Shown here: positions 31,195 through 39,790 of the stretch, in pieces
Layout of the letters: each line of letters begins with the position of its first letter
How positions within the stretch are numbered: the first letter of the stretch is position 1
Assembly (NCBI GenBank): GCA_963704615.1
Contig: OY969923.1
Coordinates: 2,232,001 to 2,296,000 of the forward strand
DNA: 64,000 nucleotides
Direction: 5' to 3'
Origin: Bog-756 sp963704615
GTDB taxonomy: Bacteria > Actinomycetota > Acidimicrobiia > Acidimicrobiales > RAAP-2
Position numbers and translations under genes: made by a program
The notes under the pieces: model-generated
Database searches by the model: none
What the model saw: the letters and a program-made list of their open reading frames with translations, nothing else
Told to the model about the DNA's origin: nothing

Positions 31195-33948
31195 ATGAAC
31201 GTCATCTTCTGCTCCCTCGACACCTTGCGGGCGGACCACTTGAGCTGTCTTGGTCACGGACGCGGGCTGACCCCGAACCTCGATCGCATTGCCTCCGAAG
31301 GCGCCCTCTTCTCCCAGGCCTATGCCACCGACATCCCGACCCAACCCTCGCACACCGCCCTGTTCACCGGACAGTTCGGCGTGAACACTGGAATCGTCTC
31401 CCACTTCCATCCGGCGTCCTACCTGGACGAGGCGACCCTCTGGCTGCCGTCATTGCTCCGACGCAACGGTTACACCACCGGAGCGGTCGACCATCTCTTC
31501 GCCATGAAGGACTGGTTCATCCGAGGTTACGACGACTACATGCCGCCGCCGGGACGATCTCGCTCGCCGGGGTCGGTGATCAACGAGATCGGATTCCCCT
31601 GGATCTCCGACCACGCCGACGACGACTTCTTCCTCTTCCTTCACTTCTGGGATGCACACATTCCCTACGTCCCGCCCTCCCCGTTCAAGGAGCGATTCAC
31701 CCACGGGTCGGCCGGGCGCATCGATCCGCTGACCACCGAGAAGCTGGAAAGCCGGCCCAGCTATCCGCTCTTCAAACAGAACCTGTACGACTTCCTCGGG
31801 TCGATGCCCAATCTGGACTACATCGCCGACCTGTACGACGCCGAGGTCGCCTATCTCGACTACGAGATCGGCCGTCTCTTCAACCATCTCGGTGAGCTCG
31901 GGCTGTTGGAGGACACCATGGTCGTGCTTTTCGGTGACCATGGGGAGAACATGACCGAGCACGACTCCTGGTTCGATCACGCCGGGCTCTACGACTCGGT
32001 GGTCCACGTGCCTCTGATCGTGTGGGCACCCGGCCGGGTGCCGACGATCGAGTCGCCGGCCATGGTGACCCTGGTCGACGTCCTGCCGACCGTCCTCGAG
32101 GTCCTGGGCCTGCCCGAAGCGGACGGCATCAACGGGAGGTCGTTGATGCCGCTCATCCGCCAGGAGACGGCCACCCACCGCGAGGTGGTCATGTTGAGCG
32201 AGTCCACCTGGCAGGCGGCCCGGGGCGTGCGCACCGCCGAGTGGAAGTTCATCAAGTATCTCCAGTGCACGATCTACGGGCGGGACGGGGTCGAGCTCTA
32301 CGACCTGACCAACGATCCTGAGGAACAGACCAACGTCGCCGAACTCCACCCCGAGGTGGTGGAGACGATGTCAGCCCAGCTCAACCACTGGCTGGCGGCC
32401 CAGTTGGCCGGTCGTCCCGACCCGATGCTGTCGGTCATCGACGCCGGCCTTCCCGCCGTGGCCCGGCTCAACGAGGTGGTGAGTGGTCTGGCCCGTCCCC
32501 GCAACGACGTGGCCGCCCCACCGGTGCCCGGGACCGATCTGGTCCCTGTCGCGGTGGCCATGTCGGAAGACGGCAGATTGGGCGCCGACAAGGGTCAACG
32601 ATTCGCCCCGGCCAACCCCCACCGGCTCCGACTGCGGAGCACCCGTGGCCTCGTGGTCAGCGCCGTCGTGCTCGCCGCCGCCGTGCTGCTCGGAGTGGCC
32701 ATCAACACGTTCCTGTTGTCGACACCCCTCTCGGCGACAGGCGTGGTCCAGCCCAACACTGAGGCCGAGCTCAACATGTCGTCCACCGGCCCCATTGCCT
32801 CTGTCCCGGTGCACGTCGGCGAGATGGTCCGGGCCGGGCAGGTGCTGGCCACCCAGGACACCTCCGCCATCACCGCTCAGCTGAGCGCGGCCCAATCCAA
32901 AGCGGCCGCCGACCGGGCCATGCTGGCCCAGCAGCAATCGGGGACGGAGACCCTTCAGGTCCAACAGCTCAAGGATCAGGTGACCGCGGCCCAGGTGCAA
33001 CTGGCCACGACCCAACAGAAGCTCGACCAGACCACCGCCACCACCGATGCGTCGGTGACGGCAGCTCAGTCCCAGGTCCAAGCGGACCAGACGCTGCTCA
33101 ACGCCGATCAGCAGACCTACGAGGACGACGAACCCCAATGCGTGTCGGCCAACCCGCCGTCGACATGTGGCGCTGACCAGCGCCAGGTCCAGGTCGACCA
33201 GGGAAACCTCCAGTCGGCCCAGAGCAGCTACACCCAGGCGCTGGCCGACCAGCAAGCCGAGGTGGGCGCCGCCCAGTCGGGCGTCACTCAGGCCAACACC
33301 GCCGTCGCCTCGGCCCAGGCTGCCCTAGCCGTCGGGAGCGCCCCACCGACGGCCCAGGAGATCGCGGCCACCGAGGCCCTGATCCAACAGGACAACGCCA
33401 CCATCGCCACCGACAACACCCACCTGGACCAGGCCGTCCTCACCGCCCCGTTCGCCGGAGTGGTCTCCGCCATCAACGGAACCGTCGGCGAGGTGGCCAC
33501 CAACGACGGAGTTCGCCAGGCCACCTCACCGGGCCCGGTGTCCCAGTCGGAATCGACGGGCATCGAGATCTTTCCCCAGGGCCCCCAGACACCGACCACG
33601 CCGACCCCCACCTACGCCGCCCTGGTCTCGATCGCCTCGACCCAGACCAAGCTGGTCGTCCAGGTGCCCGAAACCGAAATCCATGCCATCCACCCCGGCC
33701 AGCGGGCACAGGCATCGCTTCCGGCCATCCAGGGTTCGACGATGACCGCATCGGTCACCCAGATCGAGCCCACACCGATCACCCAGTCGGGCCAGACCTA
33801 TTTTCTGGTCGAACTGGTGACCGCCCCGAGCGATCCGCCCCACCATGGATCGACGAAGGCGGGATCGAAGAAGGGGTCGGACCCGCCCGACCCGCCGGAC
33901 ACGCCGAGCCAGCCGAAGGCCGGGCTCACCGTCGACGTCTCCTTCTGA
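31195..33948 (+). CDS. Sulfatase-fold (Thr-nucleophile) / HlyD membrane fusion protein chimera
   Basis: 917 residues from ATG 31195. Residues 1-440 form an alkaline-phosphatase-superfamily domain: SLDTLRADHL at the start and GDHGENMTEHDSWFDH as metal ligands. The nucleophile position reads T49-Q-P-S-H where sulfatases have CxPSR, so formylglycine cannot form and Thr may be nucleophile, as in phosphoglycerol transferases. After a linker comes a membrane helix (about 485-508), then a HlyD/MacA-type adaptor: half barrel-sandwich (VPVHVGEMVRAGQVLA), long Gln/Ala coiled coil (about 560-750), second half (LTAPFAGVVSAINGTVGEV) and a beta-barrel. No signal peptide. One continuous frame, no sign of a fused error. 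Confidence 0.85.
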   Translation: MNVIFCSLDTLRADHLSCLGHGRGLTPNLDRIASEGALFSQAYATDIPTQPSHTALFTGQFGVNTGIVSHFHPASYLDEATLWLPSLLRRNGYTTGAVDHLFAMKDWFIRGYDDYMPPPGRSRSPGSVINEIGFPWISDHADDDFFLFLHFWDAHIPYVPPSPFKERFTHGSAGRIDPLTTEKLESRPSYPLFKQNLYDFLGSMPNLDYIADLYDAEVAYLDYEIGRLFNHLGELGLLEDTMVVLFGDHGENMTEHDSWFDHAGLYDSVVHVPLIVWAPGRVPTIESPAMVTLVDVLPTVLEVLGLPEADGINGRSLMPLIRQETATHREVVMLSESTWQAARGVRTAEWKFIKYLQCTIYGRDGVELYDLTNDPEEQTNVAELHPEVVETMSAQLNHWLAAQLAGRPDPMLSVIDAGLPAVARLNEVVSGLARPRNDVAAPPVPGTDLVPVAVAMSEDGRLGADKGQRFAPANPHRLRLRSTRGLVVSAVVLAAAVLLGVAINTFLLSTPLSATGVVQPNTEAELNMSSTGPIASVPVHVGEMVRAGQVLATQDTSAITAQLSAAQSKAAADRAMLAQQQSGTETLQVQQLKDQVTAAQVQLATTQQKLDQTTATTDASVTAAQSQVQADQTLLNADQQTYEDDEPQCVSANPPSTCGADQRQVQVDQGNLQSAQSSYTQALADQQAEVGAAQSGVTQANTAVASAQAALAVGSAPPTAQEIAATEALIQQDNATIATDNTHLDQAVLTAPFAGVVSAINGTVGEVATNDGVRQATSPGPVSQSESTGIEIFPQGPQTPTTPTPTYAALVSIASTQTKLVVQVPETEIHAIHPGQRAQASLPAIQGSTMTASVTQIEPTPITQSGQTYFLVELVTAPSDPPHHGSTKAGSKKGSDPPDPPDTPSQPKAGLTVDVSF

Positions 33949-33993
33949 GTCTGCGTACCCTCCCGGCCAGACCCCGGGGCTGACCGACCGGCC

Positions 33994-35025
33994 TCACGGG
34001 CCGGCGAAGGGGTAGGCGAAGTACGGGAGCTCTCCCATGGCGATGAACTGGTCGAGACCGAGGTTGCCGGGCGCGTTGACCAGCGTCCAGTCCGATGAGG
34101 ACGCCGAGTCGTAGTACAAGAGGGCCTTGATGTCGGGAAAGGTCACCGGCAGCGCAGCGGCCACCCGGGACAGATAGGCGGCCTGATCGGTGGTGGCTCC
34201 TGTCTCCCCGATCATCATCGGCTTCTGGTTGGGCAGCCAGTGTTGGTAGAAGGGGAGGAACTCGGTCGTGAGCATGTTCGGATCCTGGTCGCGGTCATAG
34301 CCGTCGAACCCGATCCAGTCGACGTACTGGTCCCCCGGATAAAAGGGGGCGGCAAAGTTTGTTCCCTGGATGGACGGGCACCAGAAGAAAGCCACATTGG
34401 TGGCGCCGACCTGGTGGAAGATGGTCCAGATGTGCTGCCAGGCCTGGACGTAGCCGGTCGACCCCAACGAGCCCAGGCAGCCGCTGACCCGTGGCTCGTT
34501 GGTCAGATTCATCTCCCAGAACCAACGCAGGAACACCGGGCGACCGTAGGCCTTGAGGGCGGTGGCGTAGGCGGTGATCAAGGCGTCCTGGCTGCCGCTG
34601 ATGACGCTGGCATCCGACGTGCAGCTCCAGTCGATGACCGGGATGGCGCCGGTGCTGGCGAAGGCGGCCAGCACCGAGTTCTTCACCGGGTCAGCCCAGT
34701 TCTGGAACACGTGGACCAGGCCGAGAGGCCGGCCGAAGGCGCCGTCGAAATTCCCGATCTCCGAGAGCTCGAGACGGATGTCGTGCTGGGACTGGGCCAA
34801 CGACGAATGCGGGGCCACGAAGGCACCCAGATAGGCGCCGTCGACCGGGACGGGCGGAGGAGCCAGGGTGCCCGCCCCCGCCGCGGTGACGCTCACCACC
34901 GGTACCGCGGTGGCCGCCAAGACGGCAGCGACGGCGACGGCCGCCAGTCGTCCTCGCCGGCCTGGGGGGCGGGCGCACCGGCGAGCCCAGACCCCTTGTG
35001 GTCCTCGGGCCGGACAGTCAGTCAT
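33994..35025 (-). CDS. Secreted GH26-like glycoside hydrolase
   Basis: 343 residues from ATG 35025. An Arg-rich N-terminus and a hydrophobic core (residues about 27-50) form a signal peptide. The TIM-barrel has PVFLRWFWEMNL, whose Glu is the likely acid/base, and KPMMIGETGAT, whose Glu is the likely nucleophile. IGFDGYDRDQ precedes the latter. GH26 enzymes are beta-mannanases or beta-1,3-xylanases; the exact substrate is not readable. A paralogue lies at 37897-38985. Confidence 0.7.
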   Translation of the reverse strand: MTDCPARGPQGVWARRCARPPGRRGRLAAVAVAAVLAATAVPVVSVTAAGAGTLAPPPVPVDGAYLGAFVAPHSSLAQSQHDIRLELSEIGNFDGAFGRPLGLVHVFQNWADPVKNSVLAAFASTGAIPVIDWSCTSDASVISGSQDALITAYATALKAYGRPVFLRWFWEMNLTNEPRVSGCLGSLGSTGYVQAWQHIWTIFHQVGATNVAFFWCPSIQGTNFAAPFYPGDQYVDWIGFDGYDRDQDPNMLTTEFLPFYQHWLPNQKPMMIGETGATTDQAAYLSRVAAALPVTFPDIKALLYYDSASSSDWTLVNAPGNLGLDQFIAMGELPYFAYPFAGP

Positions 35026-35046
35026 GGTGTCTCCTTCGTGGCATTC

Positions 35047-37578
35047 TCAGATGATCCCGTCGATGGGCACCGGCGGCTCCGCCGCCCGACCGAAGAAAGC
35101 GGCGTCGCCGAACGAAAAGACGCCACCGTCGGCCGACGCCAACCAGTAGCCGTGTCCGTCGAAGGTGGTGGTGATGCCCACCACCGGTGCGCTCAGGTTG
35201 ATGTAACGGAGGCTGCCTTCGAAGGGCGCATCGCCGAAGGAGAAGACCGCCCCTGACGTGGTGGTGATCCAGTACCCGTTGCCGGTGGGGGTGGCGGCCA
35301 CGCCCACCACCGCCTGACCGATGTTCAAACCGCCGGTGGATCCGAAATAGGCGGCGTCACCGAATGCGAAGATGCCGCCGTCGGCGGCCACCTCCCAGTA
35401 ACCGCGGCCATCGGGGGTGGCGGCCATGCCCACGATGGGCCGGTTGAGCGGGGTGGCGCCCATCGACCCGAGGAACGGCGCGTCACCGAATGCGAAGATG
35501 CCGCCGTCGGCGGCCACCTCCCAGTAACCGCGGCCATCGGGGGTGGCGGCCATGCCCACGATGGGCCGGTTGAGGTGTTGACCGCCCATCGACCCCTGGA
35601 ATCCGGCCGACCCGAAGGTGAAGATGCCGCCGTCGGAGGCGACCAGCCAGTAGCCGTCGTGACGCGGGGTGAAGGCCGCGCCGACCACCGGTGCATTCAG
35701 AGGATGGCCGGCCATGGAACCGAAGAAGGGCGGGATCGGCGCCGTGGTGGCGCTTTGTGGACCGAGGGCCCACACCGACCCGTTCATGCCGATCACCGCG
35801 TAGCCCGACGGCGGGGCCTGAAGGGTCAGGACGCCGGGGCCGCTGGCGACGAAGATGTAATTGGCAGCGGACAGAGTCCCGGATGTGCAGGTGATCGGGT
35901 AGGTACCGGCCAGCGAATCGGCATCCGCCGGGGACGTGCAGGAGGCCCCTCCCGACACCACCGAGGTCGGGTCGTGATTGACGAATCCGGCCAGTTGGTA
36001 GCCGAACGCCGACGGGGGCGTGCCCACGGTGGCGGTGACGTCATCGGGCACGATGACGAGCGGCGCTCGGGCGACCCCGAAGGACGCCTCGGCGGTAGCC
36101 GGGTAGAACCAGAAGTTCCCGGGCTGGGTCGCCGACAGTGCGCACACTCCGGCCGCCGCCAGTGTCAGATGGACCAGAGGGCCCGCACAGGCGCCCGTGG
36201 CCGTGTTGGTCAGGGCGAGCCCCGAATCAGCGACCGGGGCCACGTCAACCGGCGGATCGCCGTAGGTCGGCGAGGGCAGGGCGGGAAAGGCGATGGACTG
36301 CTCGGCCCGGGTGATCAGAAAGGCGGCCGAGGCGTCCGGTCCACTGAACAGACCGGTGGCCAGCGTGCCCGGGGGAAGAGTGGACATGGCCTGGGGAAGG
36401 GCCGCGTCGAGTCCGGGTGATCCCACCCCGAGCTCGCCGTAGGCGTTGCCGCCCCAGACCCAAGGAACCCCGGCCGAGGTGATGGCGTAGGACGAGTTGA
36501 GACCGGCGGCGATGGTGACGAAGGTGGTGAGCGGGGGCAGCCCCAGTGGTTGAACAGGAACGCTGCTGTCCACCGGCAGCGATCCGACCAGGGCCGAGTC
36601 CAGCTGGCCGAAGGCGTTGGAGCCCCAGGCAAAAACCACCCCGGCCGAGGTCAGGGCCAGGCTGTGGGACGATCCGGCGGCGATGCTGGTGAAGGTGGTG
36701 TCGCTGGGCATGCTGACCGCGGTCATGGTCAGGCTGTCGGTGGTGGTGCCGTCGCCCAGTTGGCCGGAGCCATTGAAGCCCCAGGAATAGGCCACCCCGC
36801 CCGAGCTGAGGGCCAGGCTGTGCCCGGTGCCGGCGGCGATGGCGGTGAGGCTCACCCCGGTCGGCGCCTGGGCCAGGACAGGTTGGTCACTGGAGGTGGT
36901 GCTGCCATTGCCCAGTTGGCCGTCGGTGTTGGCCCCCCAGCCATAGACCTGGCCGGTGGAGGTCAGCGCCAGGCTGTGATCCCCGCCGGCGGCGATGGCA
37001 GTCACCCTGACCCCGCCCGGGAAGGACACCAACACCGGGACGTCGGAGTCGGTGGTGGTGCCGTCACCGAGCTGCCCGAAGAGATTGGCTCCCCAGGCGT
37101 AGACCTGTCCGGCCGCGGTGAGAGCCAGGCTGTGGGACGAACCTGCGGCCACGGCTACCACCGGTCCCCCGGGGATGGCGACCGCCTCCGGGGTGGTGGC
37201 GGCCCGGTCGGTACCCAATCCCAACTGCCCCGAAAAATCGGCTCCCCATGAGTAGACATCACCGGTCACGGTGAGGCCCAGTGTGTGGGCGCCTCCCGCG
37301 GCCACCGTACGGAAAACGGCGCCGGTGGGCGCGGCCACCTGGGTGGGAGCAGTCACCGGGGTTGGCGTCCCGTCCCCCGACGATCCGTTGGCCAGCTGAC
37401 CCCAGTCGTTGCTTCCCCAGCTGTAGAGAGCCTGCGAGGGAAGCTGCGAGTCGGCCGCCACGGTGGCGTCCGGTCCCCCACCGGCCTGGCCCAGGACCAC
37501 CGGCGTCGTGAAATGGACCGTGGACACCACGATCACCGCGCCCATCAGGGCGATCACGGAGGCCAACAGGCGTCTCAT
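35047..37578 (-). CDS. Secreted RCC1-repeat and GYW-repeat surface protein
   Basis: 843 residues from ATG 37578. A signal-anchor (residues about 5-25) is followed by about seven RCC1 beta-propeller repeats (SLALTSxGxVYAWGxNxxGQLG), roughly residues 45-430. A middle beta-sandwich region follows (PTYGDPPVDVAPVADSG; MBG-like). The C-terminal 230 residues carry five or six about 42-residue repeats of the type GYWxVxxDGGIFxFGDAxFxGSMG. Both blocks are beta-propeller-like and suggest a binding or scaffold role at the cell surface. Two of the repeats are identical at DNA level. Confidence 0.8.
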   Translation of the reverse strand: MRRLLASVIALMGAVIVVSTVHFTTPVVLGQAGGGPDATVAADSQLPSQALYSWGSNDWGQLANGSSGDGTPTPVTAPTQVAAPTGAVFRTVAAGGAHTLGLTVTGDVYSWGADFSGQLGLGTDRAATTPEAVAIPGGPVVAVAAGSSHSLALTAAGQVYAWGANLFGQLGDGTTTDSDVPVLVSFPGGVRVTAIAAGGDHSLALTSTGQVYGWGANTDGQLGNGSTTSSDQPVLAQAPTGVSLTAIAAGTGHSLALSSGGVAYSWGFNGSGQLGDGTTTDSLTMTAVSMPSDTTFTSIAAGSSHSLALTSAGVVFAWGSNAFGQLDSALVGSLPVDSSVPVQPLGLPPLTTFVTIAAGLNSSYAITSAGVPWVWGGNAYGELGVGSPGLDAALPQAMSTLPPGTLATGLFSGPDASAAFLITRAEQSIAFPALPSPTYGDPPVDVAPVADSGLALTNTATGACAGPLVHLTLAAAGVCALSATQPGNFWFYPATAEASFGVARAPLVIVPDDVTATVGTPPSAFGYQLAGFVNHDPTSVVSGGASCTSPADADSLAGTYPITCTSGTLSAANYIFVASGPGVLTLQAPPSGYAVIGMNGSVWALGPQSATTAPIPPFFGSMAGHPLNAPVVGAAFTPRHDGYWLVASDGGIFTFGSAGFQGSMGGQHLNRPIVGMAATPDGRGYWEVAADGGIFAFGDAPFLGSMGATPLNRPIVGMAATPDGRGYWEVAADGGIFAFGDAAYFGSTGGLNIGQAVVGVAATPTGNGYWITTTSGAVFSFGDAPFEGSLRYINLSAPVVGITTTFDGHGYWLASADGGVFSFGDAAFFGRAAEPPVPIDGII
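35354..35448 (-). repeat. 95-bp direct repeat, copy 1
   Basis: Identical over 95 bases to 35480-35574; period 126 bases, equal to 42 codons of the GYW repeat. Identity at DNA level points to recent duplication or gene conversion. Confidence 0.9.
35480..35574 (-). repeat. 95-bp direct repeat, copy 2
   Basis: Second copy of the 95-base repeat at 35354-35448, in the same frame of the RCC1/GYW protein. Confidence 0.9.
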
Positions 37579-37896
37579 CGGGCGCGACTCGTCGTCGACG
37601 GCGTGCTCAACGCTCTGCGGGATCAGGTCGATCGCCTCGGGACGGAACCTCCCGCGACGCCCTGGCTCGACTCACTGCCCCTCTGTGCCCCACCGCTGCC
37701 CCCTGCCCGGGATCTCTGTGGCGCCCCGAGCAAAGACACTCGAGGGCCCGCCAATTGCGACTGCCTAGGACGACCGCTTCTGCGGGGTATCGACCGCTAA
37801 TTTATCCTCAAAATTGACTAGAGGCACCCTAGCACGGGCGTGAAAGGGTCATCGGCGCCTCCGCCAGCGCGGTGGAAGACGACCGGCCGGGGCCGC
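37579..37896. promoter_or_regulatory. Intergenic region upstream of the RCC1-repeat gene
   Basis: 318 bases without a gene. An AT-rich patch at about 37798-37822 (TTTATCCTCAAAATTGACTA) is a likely promoter for the minus-strand RCC1 gene; no clear -35/-10 pair can be fixed by eye. Apparent frames here lack any domain. Confidence 0.35.
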
Positions 37897-38985
37897 TCAG
37901 GTGGGGTTGAAGTACGGATCCTGGGCCAGCTGCCCGAATGCCGTCAGACCGGCCCCCACCAGCTGCCAGTCGGCGGCCGGCCCGGTGGCATCGAAATAGA
38001 CGATGGCCTTGAACCCGGGCAGGGCGGGCATGCCGGTGCCGATACTGGCGATGTAGGCAGCCTGGTTCGAGCCGGTCGAGCCGGTCTCGGCCACCATCAT
38101 CGGCAGTCCGTGCCCCGCCCATTGCTGGTAGAACCCGGAGAAGAGGCTGGTGAAGGTGCTGGAGCCCGAACGGTCGTAGCCATCGATGCCGATCCAGTTC
38201 ACGTAGCGGTCACCCGGGTAGTAGGGCGCGGGGTCGACCCCGCTGAGCGCCGGGCACCACACGAAGGACACATTGGTGGCTCCCTCCTGCTGGAAGAGAT
38301 TCCAGATGTGTGTCCAGGCGGCGACGAAGACGGCGGGACCACCGAGCTGGCTGTGCGCGGCGACCAGGTTCATCTCCCAGCACCAACGCAGGAAGACCGG
38401 CTTGCCCCAAGCCTTCAGGGCCTGGGCATAGGCGGTGATCTGCTGGTCGTCGGCGCCGCTGGCCACGGCCGGGCCCGAAGGACCACAACCCCAGTCGAGC
38501 AAGGGGATCGAGCCGCCGGCCACCACCGCGGTGAGATCGGCCACCGGGGCTGGCTGGCTCCACGGCGCGTAGATGTGCAGGATGGCCAGGGGCCGACCGG
38601 TGGCCGCTTCCAACGAGGGGAGGTCGTCCTGTTCGACGGCGAAGGCGGAACCACCGGAGCCGGGGGCAACCGGGTGGACCCAGGCTCCGAGGTAGGCGTG
38701 GCCCGAGGGCACCGCGGGCGGGTCACCCGCGGGCGTCACGGCCGAGGTCGGCGGGGCCGGCACGGTCGAGCCTGACGGGCTGGCGGTGCTCGGAGGAGCG
38801 GCCTGGGGCGAGGAGCCGCAGGCGGCAACGAGCACACCGGTGACTACCACCGAGAAGCCCATGGCGCCCACCCACCCGTGTCGCCGGCGCCGGCCGGCCG
38901 TCGGCGCGCCTGGCGAGCTGCCACCGCCGGCCGTCAACGCCGGGTCCTGTGCAGAAGTGGCATCACGTACCTCCGATGCTGGCAC
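37897..38985 (-). CDS. GH26-like lipoprotein
   Basis: About 362 residues from GTG 38985 (ATG 38862 is a shorter alternative). After an Arg-rich stretch (RRRRHGWVG) and hydrophobic core comes the lipobox VAAC, so the protein is membrane-tethered; a Ser/Thr/Pro linker follows. The catalytic domain parallels the gene at 33994: KPVFLRWCWEMNLV, IGIDGYDRSG and PMMVAETGSTG supply the likely acid/base and nucleophile Glu. The two are clear paralogues flanking the RCC1-repeat gene. Confidence 0.7.
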   Translation of the reverse strand: MPASEVRDATSAQDPALTAGGGSSPGAPTAGRRRRHGWVGAMGFSVVVTGVLVAACGSSPQAAPPSTASPSGSTVPAPPTSAVTPAGDPPAVPSGHAYLGAWVHPVAPGSGGSAFAVEQDDLPSLEAATGRPLAILHIYAPWSQPAPVADLTAVVAGGSIPLLDWGCGPSGPAVASGADDQQITAYAQALKAWGKPVFLRWCWEMNLVAAHSQLGGPAVFVAAWTHIWNLFQQEGATNVSFVWCPALSGVDPAPYYPGDRYVNWIGIDGYDRSGSSTFTSLFSGFYQQWAGHGLPMMVAETGSTGSNQAAYIASIGTGMPALPGFKAIVYFDATGPAADWQLVGAGLTAFGQLAQDPYFNPT

Positions 38986-38995
38986 ACCCCCGCCC

Positions 38996-39790
38996 TTACC
39001 CCGCAAGGGTCGATGGCGTCCGGGCCCGGAGCCGTCCTTGGATCCGGCGCGCATCGCCGTCGTCATCCTCCACGACACCGACCTGGTCGTAACCGGCTTC
39101 GGCCAACAGGGCGGCGACGTCGGGAGCCTGATCACCACCGATCTCGAGCAGCAGCCATCCGCCGCCCCTCAGCCATCCGGTGCTGCTGTTCACCGCTCGG
39201 CTGATGAGGTCGAGCCCGTCGCGACCCCCGTCCAAGGCGAGGCGCGGTTCGAAGTGCTGGACGTCCCGGGGCAGGAGATGCAGCGCGTCGTGGGGGACGT
39301 AAGGAAGTACCCCGGCCATCACGTCCACTCGCGAGGCGAGCTCGGTCGGGAGCGGCTGGTCGAGGTCGCCCTCGTACACGTCCACCCCATTGCCGCGGGC
39401 GCAGCGAGCGGCGACGGCATCGCTCTCGGTCGCCACCACCTGGGCGTCCGGGCGCCCTCGCTGCATGACCAGAGCCACAGCACCCGAGCCGGTGCACAGG
39501 TCGACGCCGACACCGCGACGGGGAAGCAACGCCGCGGCCATGGTGGCCAGAGGCTCGGATTGCCATCGGGGCACGTACACCCCGGGGGCGACGATGACCT
39601 CGATCCCGCAGAAGGTCGTGCTGCCGGTGATCCAGGCCAGGGGCTCACCGGCCAAGCGACGGGCCAGCATCCTGTCGAGCTCGTCGTCACCGGGTGCGCA
39701 CCGGAGAAGCTCCTCTGCTTCCTCCTGGGCGGCCACGCACCCACCCGCCTGCAGAGCCGAGACGACCGACGCCCGAATTGGCGACCCCAC
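38996..39790 (-). CDS. PrmC/HemK-like methyltransferase without the NPPY motif
   Basis: 264 residues from GTG 39790, whose first base is shared with the GH1 stop. Features typical of PrmC are GEPLAWITGSTTFCGIEV and VYVPRWQSEPLA before the SAM site, then VDLCTGSGAVAL and a C-terminal LEIGGDQ. The catalytic NPPY of glutamine N5-methyltransferases is replaced by VLPY (AGVLPYVPHDAL). This should abolish the normal Gln-binding Asn, so a canonical release-factor methylation role is doubtful. It probably is a paralogue; a canonical prmC should be elsewhere. Confidence 0.7.
   Translation of the reverse strand: MGSPIRASVVSALQAGGCVAAQEEAEELLRCAPGDDELDRMLARRLAGEPLAWITGSTTFCGIEVIVAPGVYVPRWQSEPLATMAAALLPRRGVGVDLCTGSGAVALVMQRGRPDAQVVATESDAVAARCARGNGVDVYEGDLDQPLPTELASRVDVMAGVLPYVPHDALHLLPRDVQHFEPRLALDGGRDGLDLISRAVNSSTGWLRGGGWLLLEIGGDQAPDVAALLAEAGYDQVGVVEDDDGDARRIQGRLRARTPSTLAG

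Noticed and set aside
29000..31410. Long frames on other strands over the GT2 gene (28920-30617 plus, 30049-31410 minus)
   Set aside because: Low-complexity Gly/His/Asp or Arg/Gly/Pro composition; GT2 motifs and TM pattern only in the accepted frame.
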